Below are positions 53,020 to 62,935 of a DNA stretch of 64,000 bases, piece by piece. The stretch spans positions 87,922,020 through 87,986,019 of the forward strand of contig OX235272.1 of the NCBI GenBank assembly GCA_944472155.2, in the 5' to 3' direction. The DNA comes from Trichobilharzia szidati (taxonomy: Eukaryota; Platyhelminthes; Trematoda; Strigeidida; Schistosomatidae). Under the pieces are notes generated by a model. That model worked only from the letters and a program-made list of their open reading frames with translations. It was not told the DNA's origin and made no database searches. Position 1 is the stretch's first letter. Every line of letters begins with the position of its first letter. The translations under genes and the position numbers were made by a program.

Positions 53020-54480
53020 ACACAAAATAATTGAGCAAAGAATATCCTTTTCGATAATTTCCTCTTCTGGCTCTACAGTTATACATACACTTATTATCAT
53101 TATTGTTTCCTTTAATTCCTAGAGGAACATAGGGCTTCAGCCGTGCATCTCCATTGCGTTCAGTTCTCTGCTAGAGTTTTCACCTGGCTTCAAGTCTGCC
53201 CACATGCTTTCATCTCCTCTTCACATGACCTCCTCCAAGTCACCCTTGGACGACCGACCTGCCGCTTTCCTTTCGGACTCCACTCGAACAATGGCTTGTC
53301 TAGTGATGTCACTTGATGGTTTCCTCAGAGTATGACCAATCCACCTCCATTTGTCGCATTATCCAATCTACTGCAATCAGGAAAATCATTGGCGATAGTA
53401 GACAGCCTTGTCTTACTCCTGTCCTCACTTTGAAGGATTCCGTAAGTTTCCCATTGTGGATTACTTGGGATGCAGCATTGTCGTACAGCTGTTGGATGAG
53501 ATGTATAATTGTCGGTAGCACCCCATAGTAGCGTAGCAGTTTCCAAATCACCTCACGATCGACGCTGTCAAAGGCCTTTTCAAAGTCGATGAAGTTGAGA
53601 TAGAGCGGTGACTGCCACTCCAAGCTTTGTTCAATGATGATCCGTAGTGTGGCAATCTGATCAATGCATGACTTGTTTCTCCTGAATCCAGCCTGTTCCG
53701 GTTGAAGTTTTTCATCCAGGGCATGTTTGATTCACTCCAGGATGATGCGGCTTAGTATTTTGCTTGGGATGGACAGGAGCATAATTCCGCGCCAGTTCTT
53801 GCATTGACTTAAGTCTCCTTTCTTTGGTAGTTTTAACAAGTAGCCTTCTTTCCACACCTTCTCCAGTACTGGCGTCATCAAGTCCGCTGTTGTCTCTGGG
53901 TCCATTTTCAATGCTTCTGCTTACACACTTATTTAGATAGAATATTCTAGTAGTCAATAACAATATTAGTTTTTTTAAAAATAATATCGATTTGTAAACC
54001 CAGAACAATGGAATTACAATTAATTAAAGATGCTTAAATTATAATAATAATAATAAAAATATAATAGCGAATATAATATCAAGTATAATTAGATAAATAC
54101 CACAAAAATTCAGTATCATTCAAACCTAGATGGCCAGCGGGGTAAGGATAATGTCTGAACAAACTTCTTTTGGACGCACAAATTGGGCTTCTTAATATGG
54201 GTCCCAACAGTCAGCCTCAGCAATATTTAGTAACCGAACTCTTCAGGCGAAACTGAGATTTGTTGGCATGCGATAAATGACTCTGAAAGCCGCCTCGTTA
54301 ACATCGATCTTGTGTTCTGTATCCACAAAATGAGATAGAATAGCGCTAAGAATAGATTTTGTTTGTCCTTTACTTAACCACGTAGGGTGGTGTACATAAA
54401 CATATATGTATAATTGTAGAGCCAGAAGAGGAAATTATCGAAAAAGAATATTCTTTGCTCAAATCTCCTTTTGTCTACTA
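53020..54480 (-). mobile_element. Penelope-like element with inverted arms, split by an RTE
   Basis: Arms 53028-53096 (ATTGAGCAAAGAATATCC, TTCCTCTTCTGGCTCTAC) and 54398-54470 (its inverse). Minus strand 54395-54115 encodes HHPTWLSKGQTKSILSAILS, HFVDTEHKIDVNEAAFRVIY and RMPTNLSFA-stop-RVRLLN, the endonuclease C-terminal half. The 3' flank is interrupted by an RTE at 53093-53915. Same plan as the unit at 40.5-41.76 kb. Confidence 0.78.
53093..53915 (-). mobile_element. RTE LINE fragment with RT motifs A and B, internally deleted
   Basis: Minus strand from about 53900: MDPETTADLMTPVLEKVWKE, GYLLKLPKKGDLSQCKNWRG, IMLLSIPSKILSRIILE, LQPEQAGFRRNKSCIDQ, IATLRIIIEQSLEWQSPL, motif A FIDFEKAFDSVDR and motif B VRTGVRQGCLLSPMIF (ORF 53623-53309). 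At IMRQM the sequence jumps to the C-terminus (EVDWSYSEETIK), removing the FADD box. The 3' end is at 53093-53140. The only copy here with the RT fingers. Confidence 0.82.
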
Positions 54481-55164
54481 AGTGTCTGAATGACTACTTT
54501 CGCAATATATTTCATAATAACCAGAATCTAATTTATTCACCAAAATATTCTTGAGTGAATTAATAATTCCTCTTGTTCTAGAGGAAAACTATTGAACACA
54601 AAACACGGCAGAATATTTTTGAGAAGAGAAATAACAAGCAGGAACAAGTGCGTCTACCTTTCCTCGTACACGCATGCACAAACATACACACACACACTGA
54701 TATCTGAGTACACATTGTCATCTATTGCATCATATGATGATAAATGTCTTTCCCTCTGTCACAATAGAGAACAGAATTTGAATGACATCACGTAGTATAT
54801 GAGAAAAAATCAGATACTTGTTGTATCTCAGGTACTCTTAATCCACCATCGAAGAATTTTGGGAATATAATTTATGAGAATAATAAAACGTCAGTAGTAC
54901 TAGCAGCAGCCACAGCAGAAGCAGCATAACTGATCAGTTTGACAATTCGCATAACAATAACAGAATGTATTCAGTTCGTTCGTCAATATGCAAAATTACA
55001 CAGTTTGCGAAGAGAAATCATTATGGATTCGTTTGCAGACTACAAGTATTCAGACAAAAATATACCTGATCTGCTTAATGCCATCAAGGTAGCAGGTGAG
55101 CTAGTATGGCGGCCTGTTTAAAACTTGGGCTACCAGAAAATCTCCATCATTATATTGCATATTT
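54481..55164. other. No recognisable gene
   Basis: CACACACACACAC-like patch near 54683 and an AGCAGC run near 54900. ORFs are short and motif-free. Confidence 0.35.
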
Positions 55165-55390
55165 GTTTGTTTTGTGAGTTGGTGGCACCACGGTAGAGTG
55201 CCCGCCAACCACGCAGGTGGTCCAGGGTTAGATCCCTCCCCAACGAACTCCTTCGCCTCATTAGGCCAGTAATATAATTGGTAAAGAGGGAAAGTTGGGC
55301 ATGAGGCTAGTAACCCCATCCTGTAAAAATAATCACCACCGCTTCAGAAACTTCAAGCATCTAGCTTGACATTTGTAAAAAATTATATTT
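55165..55390 (+). mobile_element. tRNA-headed SINE family B, tail truncated
   Basis: GTTGGTGGCACCACGGTAGA (A-box-like) at 55179-55198, GGGTTAGATCCC (B box) near 55225, the body AGTTGGGCATGAGGCTAGTA, and AACTTCAAGCATCTAGCTTG at the end. The RTE-like tail is lost after CTTGACATTTG. Confidence 0.7.
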
Positions 55391-55900
55391 GTAATTTGTA
55401 AAATCTCAGCAAGATTGAAATGACTAATTTCAAAGTTTCGTTCGGCAATCTGGTCCAAACATCTTCAGGGAAATTTATCGAAATTAACATAACAGAGGTT
55501 TACATATATAAAAAACATCTTTTCTTTTTTAAAAACTTTGTCCAATCATGAGTCATAAAACAAGTATTAACAAGTATAGTAAACAAAATTGTATGAGCTG
55601 TGATCAAAATTTGACCTCGGATTTACAAATACTGGTCTTCCTTTGTTAAACACTTTAAACAGAGTGCGTATGTGTGTGTTTGTGTGGGTAAGCAGTTGTA
55701 AAACATTTGTTAACGTCTCCATAAGAAGATATAGATAGTCAGGAATCCTTGACCAAGTATTATTAATTAGTGATACATATCCATTTTTATTTATTAATCA
55801 GGATTTCCTTTACATCAGCTAATATCACACCATGTCTGTTTAAACTGTTGGTATCCAGAATTTTGTGATTAGACGTATTTTTCAAAATTATGGTGTTAAG
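55391..55900 (-). mobile_element. PLE 3' end (second type) with hammerhead-like motif
   Basis: Minus strand near 55865-55800: KILDTNSLNRHGVILADVKE, resembling the end of the GIY-YIG region in PLEs that use the xxYIGxT...ILD...R form. Further 3' on the minus strand is CCTGAAGA (55462-55469), a perfect six-pair stem II (55455-55460 with 55440-55445), GAAA (55436-55439). Stem III and stem I are weak. Confidence 0.5.
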
Positions 55901-56130
55901 GATTACAGTTTAGTTGAAGCACCCTGTCGAACTTATTGCATTGTCTTCTTTCTGAATATTGAGCTGCTTTATTCGACCTACTGGAGTTGTCAGGTGACTC
56001 GACAACTACGGATTCAGGATACGCATTTTGTTGCAGACAACGGAGAGTGAAAACAAGATGATTGAGCCAGTTACATAGCTCGAAGCCCTATGTCCCACTG
56101 GGAACATAAAGGAATAAAAAAGGTTTGCTT
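55901..56130 (+). repeat. Retroposon fragment ending in RTE-like tail
   Basis: GAAGCCCTATGTCCCACTGG at 56084-56103, followed by GAACATAAAGGAATAAAAAA, is the RTE/SINE-B type 3' end. The upstream body (CTGTCGAACTTATTGC, ACTCGACAACTACGGATTCA) is not recognised and may be a separate SINE type. Confidence 0.45.
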
Positions 56131-56309
56131 TAATCTATTCCATTATAATCTCTAATGACAATGTTTACCCTCGCGAGTATTTAAAATTTAAAAAAACGTT
56201 GATTCTCAAATTTCTATTAAGTTTGGGAGACAAATAGCGAAATCGTGGGTATCAACGTATTCCAATACATGAGATAGCTCACGCATTGGTTTGTAGAGCT
56301 TCGATTGAT

Positions 56310-56575
56310 TGGTTACAGGATCTCTTCATGAGCTGACATCAGTTAGAGAACCACTGGAAAACCAGTTGTGAGTATTGGACAGCTGTTTCGTCAGCCTAGT
56401 TTGGGACTCTTCATTAGTATGCACCGACGGCCAGGGTGCGAACCCAGGACTTTCTGACTAAAAGATGAGCTAGCTCATAGACCATTAAGCCACTGGGACT
56501 CGATCCGATGGCCAATCCATGAATTCTAACTTCTGCCAATTCACGACATAGCGCAACCACTACATGAAAAATAAA
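56310..56575 (-). mobile_element. Hammerhead SINE HH2, variant-core subfamily
   Basis: Hammerhead on the complement of 56365-56424: ATGAAGAGTCCC, AAACTAGGCTGACGAAACAG (GGCTGAC insertion instead of GGAC), AGCT stem III, GTC. The tRNA-like head is on 56430-56505 (B box complement GTGCGAACCCAG). The 5' block ends at CAACCACTAC, about 56575, against RTE sequence. Confidence 0.7.
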
Positions 56576-56579
56576 ACTA

Positions 56580-57235
56580 ACTACTTGCAGTCTTCAATTA
56601 TTCATCAGCGTTCATCTAGGTTCCTTAGTGATTTGTGGCCTGCCAGCGTTTCTTTTTGCTTATCATTTCTGACTAGTCATCTATCTGATCTTCGGTATTG
56701 AGCCAACGAAGGAGGAAACTGTTAATAAAAGTGTTCACCAGCTTATTAGTAATGCTTTCCGTGACGTGCCAATTTTCTGACCCATATAGAAGAAGTGATT
56801 TGACACTGATACTGAAAACTGCTCATTATGCTGAGTGGAACAGATTTCCAAACTGATTTCAGCGTGATGAATGTGTGTCGTGACTGGTGTTGACATCCTT
56901 ATCCATGTTGTCCACCTGTAGTTCAAAGATGGTGCCTGGATAAGTGGAGGAAGTGACCCCTGACAAATTTCTCTTTTTAACAGTGATTGGTACTTGTTGT
57001 TGTTAGCTGGTCATCTTCACAACCTCTGTCTATTGTATGTTTATCTGAAGTCCTGTCTTTTCTACCTGTCTCTACTTCCAACTTCTTTGGTTTTCGCTTA
57101 TCAATCTTCTAATTTATGTGACATTAAACATAAATCAGCCGCTAAGTTGAGATCTTTCAGAGTCTTATATCTGGCAGACGTATTCCTGCAATTTCGCTCT
57201 CCATGCGTAGCCTTCTGCATAATCCAGTCCATCTG
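56580..57235 (-). mobile_element. RTE LINE 3' part, decayed
   Basis: Minus strand: the C-terminal domain near 56790-56640 (ENWHVTESITNKLVNTFINS-like frames), CSTQHNEQFSVSVSNHFFYM near 56820, the DIxVYL-type region and the RT end at about 57130-57230 (complement of CTGCATAATCCAGTCCATCT). The tail is not preserved. Confidence 0.65.
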
Positions 57236-57949
57236 GTGGCCTCCCCGGAGTTCAAGAGACACTTTGGATAGATTTGACAAAAGGAACTTATTTAAAGGCT
57301 TTTAGTGGCGGGACAACGTAATTGAAACTCGACTGCCTATCTCTTGTGGGCTATGAAATTAAAGAAAGCTATATGTACTTTATAGTCGATTAATGTAACC
57401 TTCGTCAGTCACATTGTCCTGGAGAAAAAATTTATCATGTAAATGATATGAAAGTCAGAGAAAAGTTACAGAGAACCATGTGACATAAGATTATCATCAG
57501 GTGGCTCATTCACTGATGAACAGATATTTACAGACACTAATTTTTTATATACCCTTTTTTTCTCAGGAAAAATCAATGGAATTCATTAAATTTTGTTACA
57601 CTAAAGCTATTGCAAAACTCATAAGCAATAAAAGGAAGCTAGGAAACAAAACACATGACTGAAATTCTCAAATAACGCTCCACAAAATGAACTTGCAAAG
57701 AGAAATCATCAAGAGCAAAGAATAGATACCAACGGCCAAATGACCTTGAATCGATTGGTAAGACAAACAGTTCAGCATTGAAAAGGATGCTTTTCATAGT
57801 CTTCTTTGTAAGTTTCACCTCGATTTAGGGTTGGGGTTACGGCTGAGGTTAGGGTAACGCTTTCATCGAGGATTGTAGACAGCATCCATTTGAAATGCTG
57901 GGCATTGTGACTATCGGCATCAGCAAAAAGCCAGTCACCACCAGGATTA
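57236..57949. other. No gene; short degenerate telomere-like run
   Basis: TTTAGGGTTGGGGTTACGGC then TGAGGTTAGGGTAACG at 57825-57861 resembles degenerate TTAGGG repeats. The rest is AT-rich. Confidence 0.35.
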
Positions 57950-58460
57950 GTGGATCCTATTACCGGTACGCCTTCATCAACCTGGAACCAGTTTGGAAGT
58001 CTTCTACACTCAGCATAAGGAACAAGATTCGCATTTTCAACACCAATGTCAAGTCGATCCTTCTATACGGTCAGAAACTCCAACAGCTTCCCAATGCTGG
58101 CCAACTAGATAAAGTTTGCGACAAAGAACTCTGGCTGGCAAAAAAGCAACAGGCAAGAGCCGATCGCTCAACAGATATGTAGGAGAAAATGGACATGGAT
58201 CGGGCATACATTGCAAAAAACAATCAAATGACATCGCGAGCAGTGCAGGCCATTGTTCAAGTGGATTCCCAATGGGAAGCGGCGAGTGAGTCATCGTTGC
58301 GAGGGTGACATAGAGGAGATCGTGCGAAGAAGAGATGAGAGAGTTTGGGCAGTCGTTGAGGCCGTTGAAGAAGAGGGCATATGATAGGAAAAAGTGGAGA
58401 GGTGTTGTTGAGGCTCTATGTTCTACTTGGAACGTAATGGTACGAAAATAATAATAATAA
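57950..58460 (+). mobile_element. RTE LINE 3' part
   Basis: YRYAFINLEPVWKSSTLSI and RNKIRIFNTNVKSILLYGQK at 57955-58075, then KELWLAKKQQARADRSTDM to 58182, the C-terminal tail in other frames, and a 3' end GTTGAGGCTCTATGTTCTAC near 58408 with AATAATAATAATA. Confidence 0.75.
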
Positions 58461-58759
58461 AACACTGGTACTCATACAAATTTTGTTGAAGGATTTTGGG
58501 TATATTAAACAAGACCAGAATGATATATGTCTATAGCCAGTCCTATTACAAAAATGGCACCAATTTTTGCAGCCTATTAGAAGCATATACGTTATGTAAT
58601 TCATTTTCATTATGTATATGTATCCTGTAAATATACTTTGCATACTAAAATACCACATTTCGCCTAGAAGAGTTTGACTGGCTAGTTCAGGGTCCTCTGG
58701 CTGTAGTATCTATTCTTCATTGTTGTCCGAAAACCTAGTGTTTTTCGAGGAGTAATTAA
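58461..58759. other. No recognisable feature
   Basis: AT-rich spacer. Confidence 0.4.
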
Positions 58760-58990
58760 GCGTATAGTTTGGTGGTTCCATTGGAGAATGCTCTCCAGCA
58801 ACAAGGAAGAATCAGGTTTGATTTTAGAATGCCAGGCGCCTGCACCTCCTTTACCTGGTAATAATCCGGGAGTGAAGGGGAGTTTTGGGAAGGGCCTAAC
58901 ACCTAGAACTCGTAAAAAATATCACCACCTCCCAAATGTCAGTAGCCTGGAGCTCTGAAAGCAAAGGAATGAGAAAAAACTGAGTGTATA
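58760..58990 (+). mobile_element. tRNA-headed SINE family B, decayed
   Basis: TTGGTGGTTCCATTGGAGAA at 58769-58788, B-box-like CAGGTTTGATTTT near 58813, the body GAAGGGCCTAACACCTAGAA and a reduced tail CTCTGAAAGCAAAGGAATGA at 58954-58973. Confidence 0.6.
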
Positions 58991-59014
58991 AATCAACAGG
59001 ATCTGAAATTATAC

Positions 59015-59590
59015 ATTGATTGGACACGGGATTAACTAGTATCATATGTCTAATCCTTTGCTTTGTGCAGACTGTGATTCTATCAGTGAAGATTTCTATG
59101 TGGTCATCATGCTTGTTGACTCACCGTTGTGGTGAAATGTGAATTGTTGTCAGCTATTTGGCGGTAATCGGTAGAAAGCGTTGCAACTTGTTTTCGTGTT
59201 AGTTCGCACTCACCAGACAGTGAGGCATATCTAGTCTTGAAGAAACTCATATCGCCTCTCAGATTCGAACCCGTATTGCCAAAAGCTTCAGTCAGAGACA
59301 TTACCACATCGTAAATCTGACTGTTAGAATTCAGTCTGCACCAAACAAAGGCCCAGAAGCATGACACTAGTTATTACCTTGCATCCAATACTGTCTTAGA
59401 GGCGGTCAACCTCCAGCATGAATAGTTATGTGATAAAGGCACTGAATTCAGCACTAGGTGACACAGGTTTGAATCTCAGAGGGGATAGCAGTCCCTTGAA
59501 GACTGCAGGTACGTCTTATTGATGAGTACTAACATGCAAGAAACCTAGGTTCAAGGCCTACTGTTGATTACCTTCAACTATCTAATATTA
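59015..59590. mobile_element. Hammerhead SINE HH3, two copies head-to-head plus a tail piece
   Basis: Minus copy 59015-59330: tail, hammerhead on 59185-59235 (CTGGTGAGTGC, ACACGAAAACAA), tRNA-like head (complement of CAGATTCGAACCC and CAGAGACATTACC). A plus-oriented HH3 tail piece (CAGTCTGCACCAAACAAAGG, 59333-59395) follows. Plus copy 59395-59590: head near 59420-59478 (GGTTTGAATCTC), hammerhead TTGATGAGTACT, GAAACCTAGGTTC. Confidence 0.7.
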
Positions 59591-59631
59591 AGTGATACTT
59601 GTAACTACACAGCGTACAACTACTCCGATGA

Positions 59632-59745
59632 TAATAATAATAATTTGCTTTATTCCAGAAACAGTACTAGTGGTACAGTGTGGAATTTTCAGCACATATC
59701 TACAATATTTGCATCTAATTTTACAGACATTTAAAATAAGTATTA
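59632..59745 (-). repeat. Short retroposon tail repeat (copy 2)
   Basis: ATAATTTGCTTTATTCCAGA then GGAATTTTCAGCACATATCT, the second copy of 28650-28760, again beside an AATAATAAT run. Confidence 0.45.
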
Positions 59746-60504
59746 AACAAACAAAAAAATAAATCTGAAGACACCAACAGCAAAAAAAAACAGGTTAAAC
59801 ACAAAATAATAATAAATGCGAAAAATACCAAAGTCTACCAAAGTCTAATGCAGTGTTTGTGGTGGTAGTGTGAGTAATCCTGAATAATACAAAATTTTTT
59901 AAGGTGGTGACTGTGGCGTTCCCAACCAATGATTGTCAGTTTAATATTGCCGAAAAGTATGGAAAATAACAAAAAACAGCCATAAAACTAATAAGTACAT
60001 GATGGTTAATGACAGGACAATTTTGTAATACTCATAGTGCTAATAGAGTCGGAATCAGTGGATACACAATAGAAGGAATATAGTAAAGTACAAAAAAGGA
60101 AGCCAATGTTAATATTTAGGTAGCTAAGTGTGTTTGAGAAGGAGTTCACTAAAGAATACAAAATAAGAGAGAAACAAAAGAGCCTAAAATTATGTTGTTA
60201 GATAGAATTTCTTTGAGGTAGATACATATTCCAACATACAAATGAGGATTTTCTAGGGCAAGAACAATTCCTCTTCAATACTAGTTATTTTCCATTCCTT
60301 TGCTTGCCAGTTTGTACATCAACAGCAAGAAATAACTATATATTAATCCTGTGTCAGTGTTTCACTGGCGGTATGCTCGATAGTCTGAGTTCTATTCCCA
60401 CAAGACACAATCATATAAATCTCGCCTGAACTTTATTAACCCGAATAAAAAGGAAGGTTCTTCATAAGGTTAACAAAATCACCGCTATTGAAACGTTCTA
60501 TTTG
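59746..60504. other. No recognisable feature
   Basis: A-rich. No ORF or repeat recognised. Confidence 0.4.
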
Positions 60505-61045
60505 TCATTATTATTATTTCCTTTAATTCCTAGAGAAACATAGGGCTTCAGCTGCACGTCTCCATTGAGTTCTGTTCTCTGCTAAAGTTTCCACCTGGCT
60601 CCAGGTCTCCTCTTCACATGACCTCCTCCAAGTCACCCTCACACTGACGACCAACTCGCCACTTCTCTTTCGGGTTCCACTCGAGCAATGGCTTGTCTAG
60701 TGATGTCACTTGATGGTTTCCTCAGAGTATGGCCAATCCACCTCCACTTCTTCCTGCTTATTTGTTGCACAATTTGTTCCTTGTTGGTTCGCTCCCAGAG
60801 ATCCCTTTTGCTAATCTTTTCTGGCTGGCCATCTGATCCTGAGTAGTACTGAGCTAAGGCAGCTGTTAATGAAGGTCTGTAGTTTGTTTGAGGTGCTCTT
60901 TATGACGTGCCAAGTCTCTGACTTCACATTGGAGTTGAAAATCCGGATCTTATTTTTCATGCTGAATGCTGTTGACCTCCACACAGACTTGATAGTAATG
61001 AAAGCTTGCTTTTCCGATCCTTGCTTTGATATCCTCACATTCTAT
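60505..61045 (-). mobile_element. RTE LINE 3' part
   Basis: The 3' end is at 60510-60545 (complement of GAAACATAGGGCTTCAGC). On the minus strand, RISKQGSEKQAFITIKSVWR, then MKNKIRIFNSNVKSETWHVI, KSTSNKLQTFINSCL and RIRWPARKD (ORF 61038-60811). 5'-truncated. Confidence 0.78.
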
Positions 61046-61380
61046 TTAGAGAACCAAAAAAATGAGAAAAAAAGTAAGTTAATCAGCAAGCTGGAACAAA
61101 AATTGACAGAAAAACAAACAAATAAGATTTCTATTGAAAAAAGAACAAAAATAGAACAGAGAGAAACATTTCTTTACTTTATATGCCGAAATGTTAATGT
61201 TTACTTAACTTATATCTTAGAACCTAATGAACATCTGTTTAAATCTACTTCATGATGATTAGTATTTATTATTATTATATTAGATCAAGTCAATTAACTT
61301 TGCTTATACAAACAAATCCAGTCGCTATCTTGCATTGGATTAAATTTTTGAGTCATTTTTGAGTATCTCTCATTATTATT
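61046..61380. other. No recognisable feature
   Basis: A-rich spacer. The ORF 60869-61255 is antisense to RTE and then low complexity. Confidence 0.4.
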
Positions 61381-61600
61381 ATAATTGTTATTGTTCCCTT
61401 GAGTTCTAGGTGGAACATATGGCTTCAATAGCACATCTGGATTTTGTCTCGTTCTCTGAACTACTCGTCAGTTGGTTCCACTATCGCCTACAGACTCTAG
61501 TCTCTTCATCACACGATCTCCTCTATGTCATCCTCGGATCAATGCCCAACTCATCATCTCTCAATTATGTTCCCCTATCACGAGGTCTTTTTTTGGCATA
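61381..61600 (-). mobile_element. RTE LINE 3' end
   Basis: Complement of GGTGGAACATATGGCTTCAA near 61410 and of CACACGATCTCCTCTATGTC near 61512, the final part of the RTE ORF and its 3' end, with a TTATTATTATAATTGTTATT tail. Confidence 0.7.
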
Positions 61601-62029
61601 TTTGTAGGCGCTAGGTAGAAATCATGCAAGTCCAACAGTAATTCATAGCTAGTTAGACCACAGTGGTATGGACTTTAACTGGCTGTTTTGCTCGTTTACG
61701 TTCTAAATCATCAGCAATATGGCCTAACTGATTTAGTTTGGAGAAGGGAATCATTTCAACTCGCCTAAATTATGGCTAACTATCTGAGCGAACATTATCC
61801 AGCATGTCTGCAAATAGGAGACAATGGCTTAGTCAGAAGCACTATAATTGAACACGTATCACAGCATCTCAGCTGAATAATCATTCGGGGTTATTCACAA
61901 ACTAAAAACAAAAATCTACCAAAGACAGTGTACTTCCGACTTCGGTTGGACTTCTTAATTTTTGGGTTTTTTGTCTTTTTTAATTCCCTTCATTATTTCA
62001 ATTTGTTTTCAAGCTTATCCTGTTCATAC
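61601..62029. other. No gene; possible decayed repeat at 61620-61760
   Basis: Minus strand of about 61700-61720 has GCTGATGA and CGAGCAAAACAG, loosely like 10610-10645. Weak. The remainder is featureless. Confidence 0.25.
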
Positions 62030-62300
62030 CTCTATTTGTAAAAGCAAGATGTGTGTAACCCTGTGTAATTTTTGTTTCAAAGCCCCCTGTGATCTGTAAA
62101 CCCACCTCCATAATTCCATTTCAAGTTGAAAATTATTATCGCCTGCAATTGTCTTCGTTAATATATAGAATTAAATAATAATTGTGTCGATGTAAACTTC
62201 TTTAAATAAATACAATTGTTTAGATGCTCTTGACAATGAAATCCAAGAAAAGATGTCCTTGCTGAACTTCTTGCTCTTCCCTATTCAGCTCGTAATAGAG
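62030..62300 (+). mobile_element. PLE terminal repeat upstream of the PLE coding region
   Basis: TAACCCTGTGTAATTTTTGT, TTTCAAGTTGAAAATTATTA, TAGATGCTCTTGACAATGAA and the end motif AGAAAAGATGTCCTTGCTGA (62250-62269). The same order is found at 23262-23640. Its position before the RT fragment fits a pseudo-LTR. Confidence 0.6.
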
Positions 62301-62935
62301 CACGGAACATTTCTTCTGACAGTACAATTGTGTATGAAATAAAAGCTTTGAAGGATATTTTATCTAATAATGGATATCCTGAGAAGTTCATTAATAAATA
62401 CTCTCAAGAATTTAGCCCCTGCAAAACTATCCAAACAGTTCCAAAGAAATCTGTCTATTTCAGTTTGCCATTCAAAAGGAGATTATATACAAGAAGTAGT
62501 TAAATGAAGACTCACTCAATAAAGCTATGCTGCATAACTTGTTTTCCTTAACACCACCCAGAGACTGCTTCGACAATCTGCGAAAAACTAGTTGCCAATC
62601 CTGGACACTTCAAACTGCTTATATCAATTTGAGTGTGTTTGTGGAATCAAATACATAGGTCGTACAGAAAGGCGATTTTCTACTCGCATGATGGAGCATT
62701 TGCCGAAATGGTTGAAAACAGCTGAATGCAAAGTGCCAAAATCCTCAATAACAAAACATCTTGTGGACTATGGACATGATATCGACGCTGTCAAGTCATT
62801 CAATATTGTCAGCAGACAAAGAAACAGGAAGATGCTTGCAAATGTGGAGGCCTGTGCAATTCAAGTTTACAAACCAGGTCTCTGTGCACAGAAGGAAATG
62901 GTCGTCACTCTGATTCTACCGTGGTAATACTTTTC
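62301..62935 (+). mobile_element. Penelope-like element: RT end plus intact endonuclease
   Basis: RT end at 62305-62505: STIVYEIKALKDILSNNGY, PEKFINKYSQ, KKSVYFSLPFKRR then TAG. A frame change follows, then the endonuclease ORF 62592-62927. 5'-truncated. The terminal-repeat block lies just upstream. Confidence 0.8.
62592..62927 (+). CDS. PLE GIY-YIG endonuclease domain, intact open frame
   Basis: 111 aa: YQFECVCGIKYIGRTERRF (GIY-YIG core with CxCG), STRMMEHLPKWLK, KVPKSSITKHLVDYGHDIDA, FNIVSRQRNRKMLANVEACA and the conserved end VVTLILPW before TAA. The catalytic Y-IGRT, R and the EH-PxWL block are all present. It is the C-terminal domain of an RT-endonuclease; the Met is internal. The RT part upstream is shifted and stopped. 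Confidence 0.78.
   Translation: MPILDTSNCLYQFECVCGIKYIGRTERRFSTRMMEHLPKWLKTAECKVPKSSITKHLVDYGHDIDAVKSFNIVSRQRNRKMLANVEACAIQVYKPGLCAQKEMVVTLILPW

Noticed and set aside
54890..54930. AGCAGC/CAGCAG run as a coding repeat
   Set aside because: Short, not within a supported frame; treated as simple sequence.
58049..58465. 138-aa minus-strand ORF
   Set aside because: Antisense of the RTE copy at 57.95-58.46 kb.
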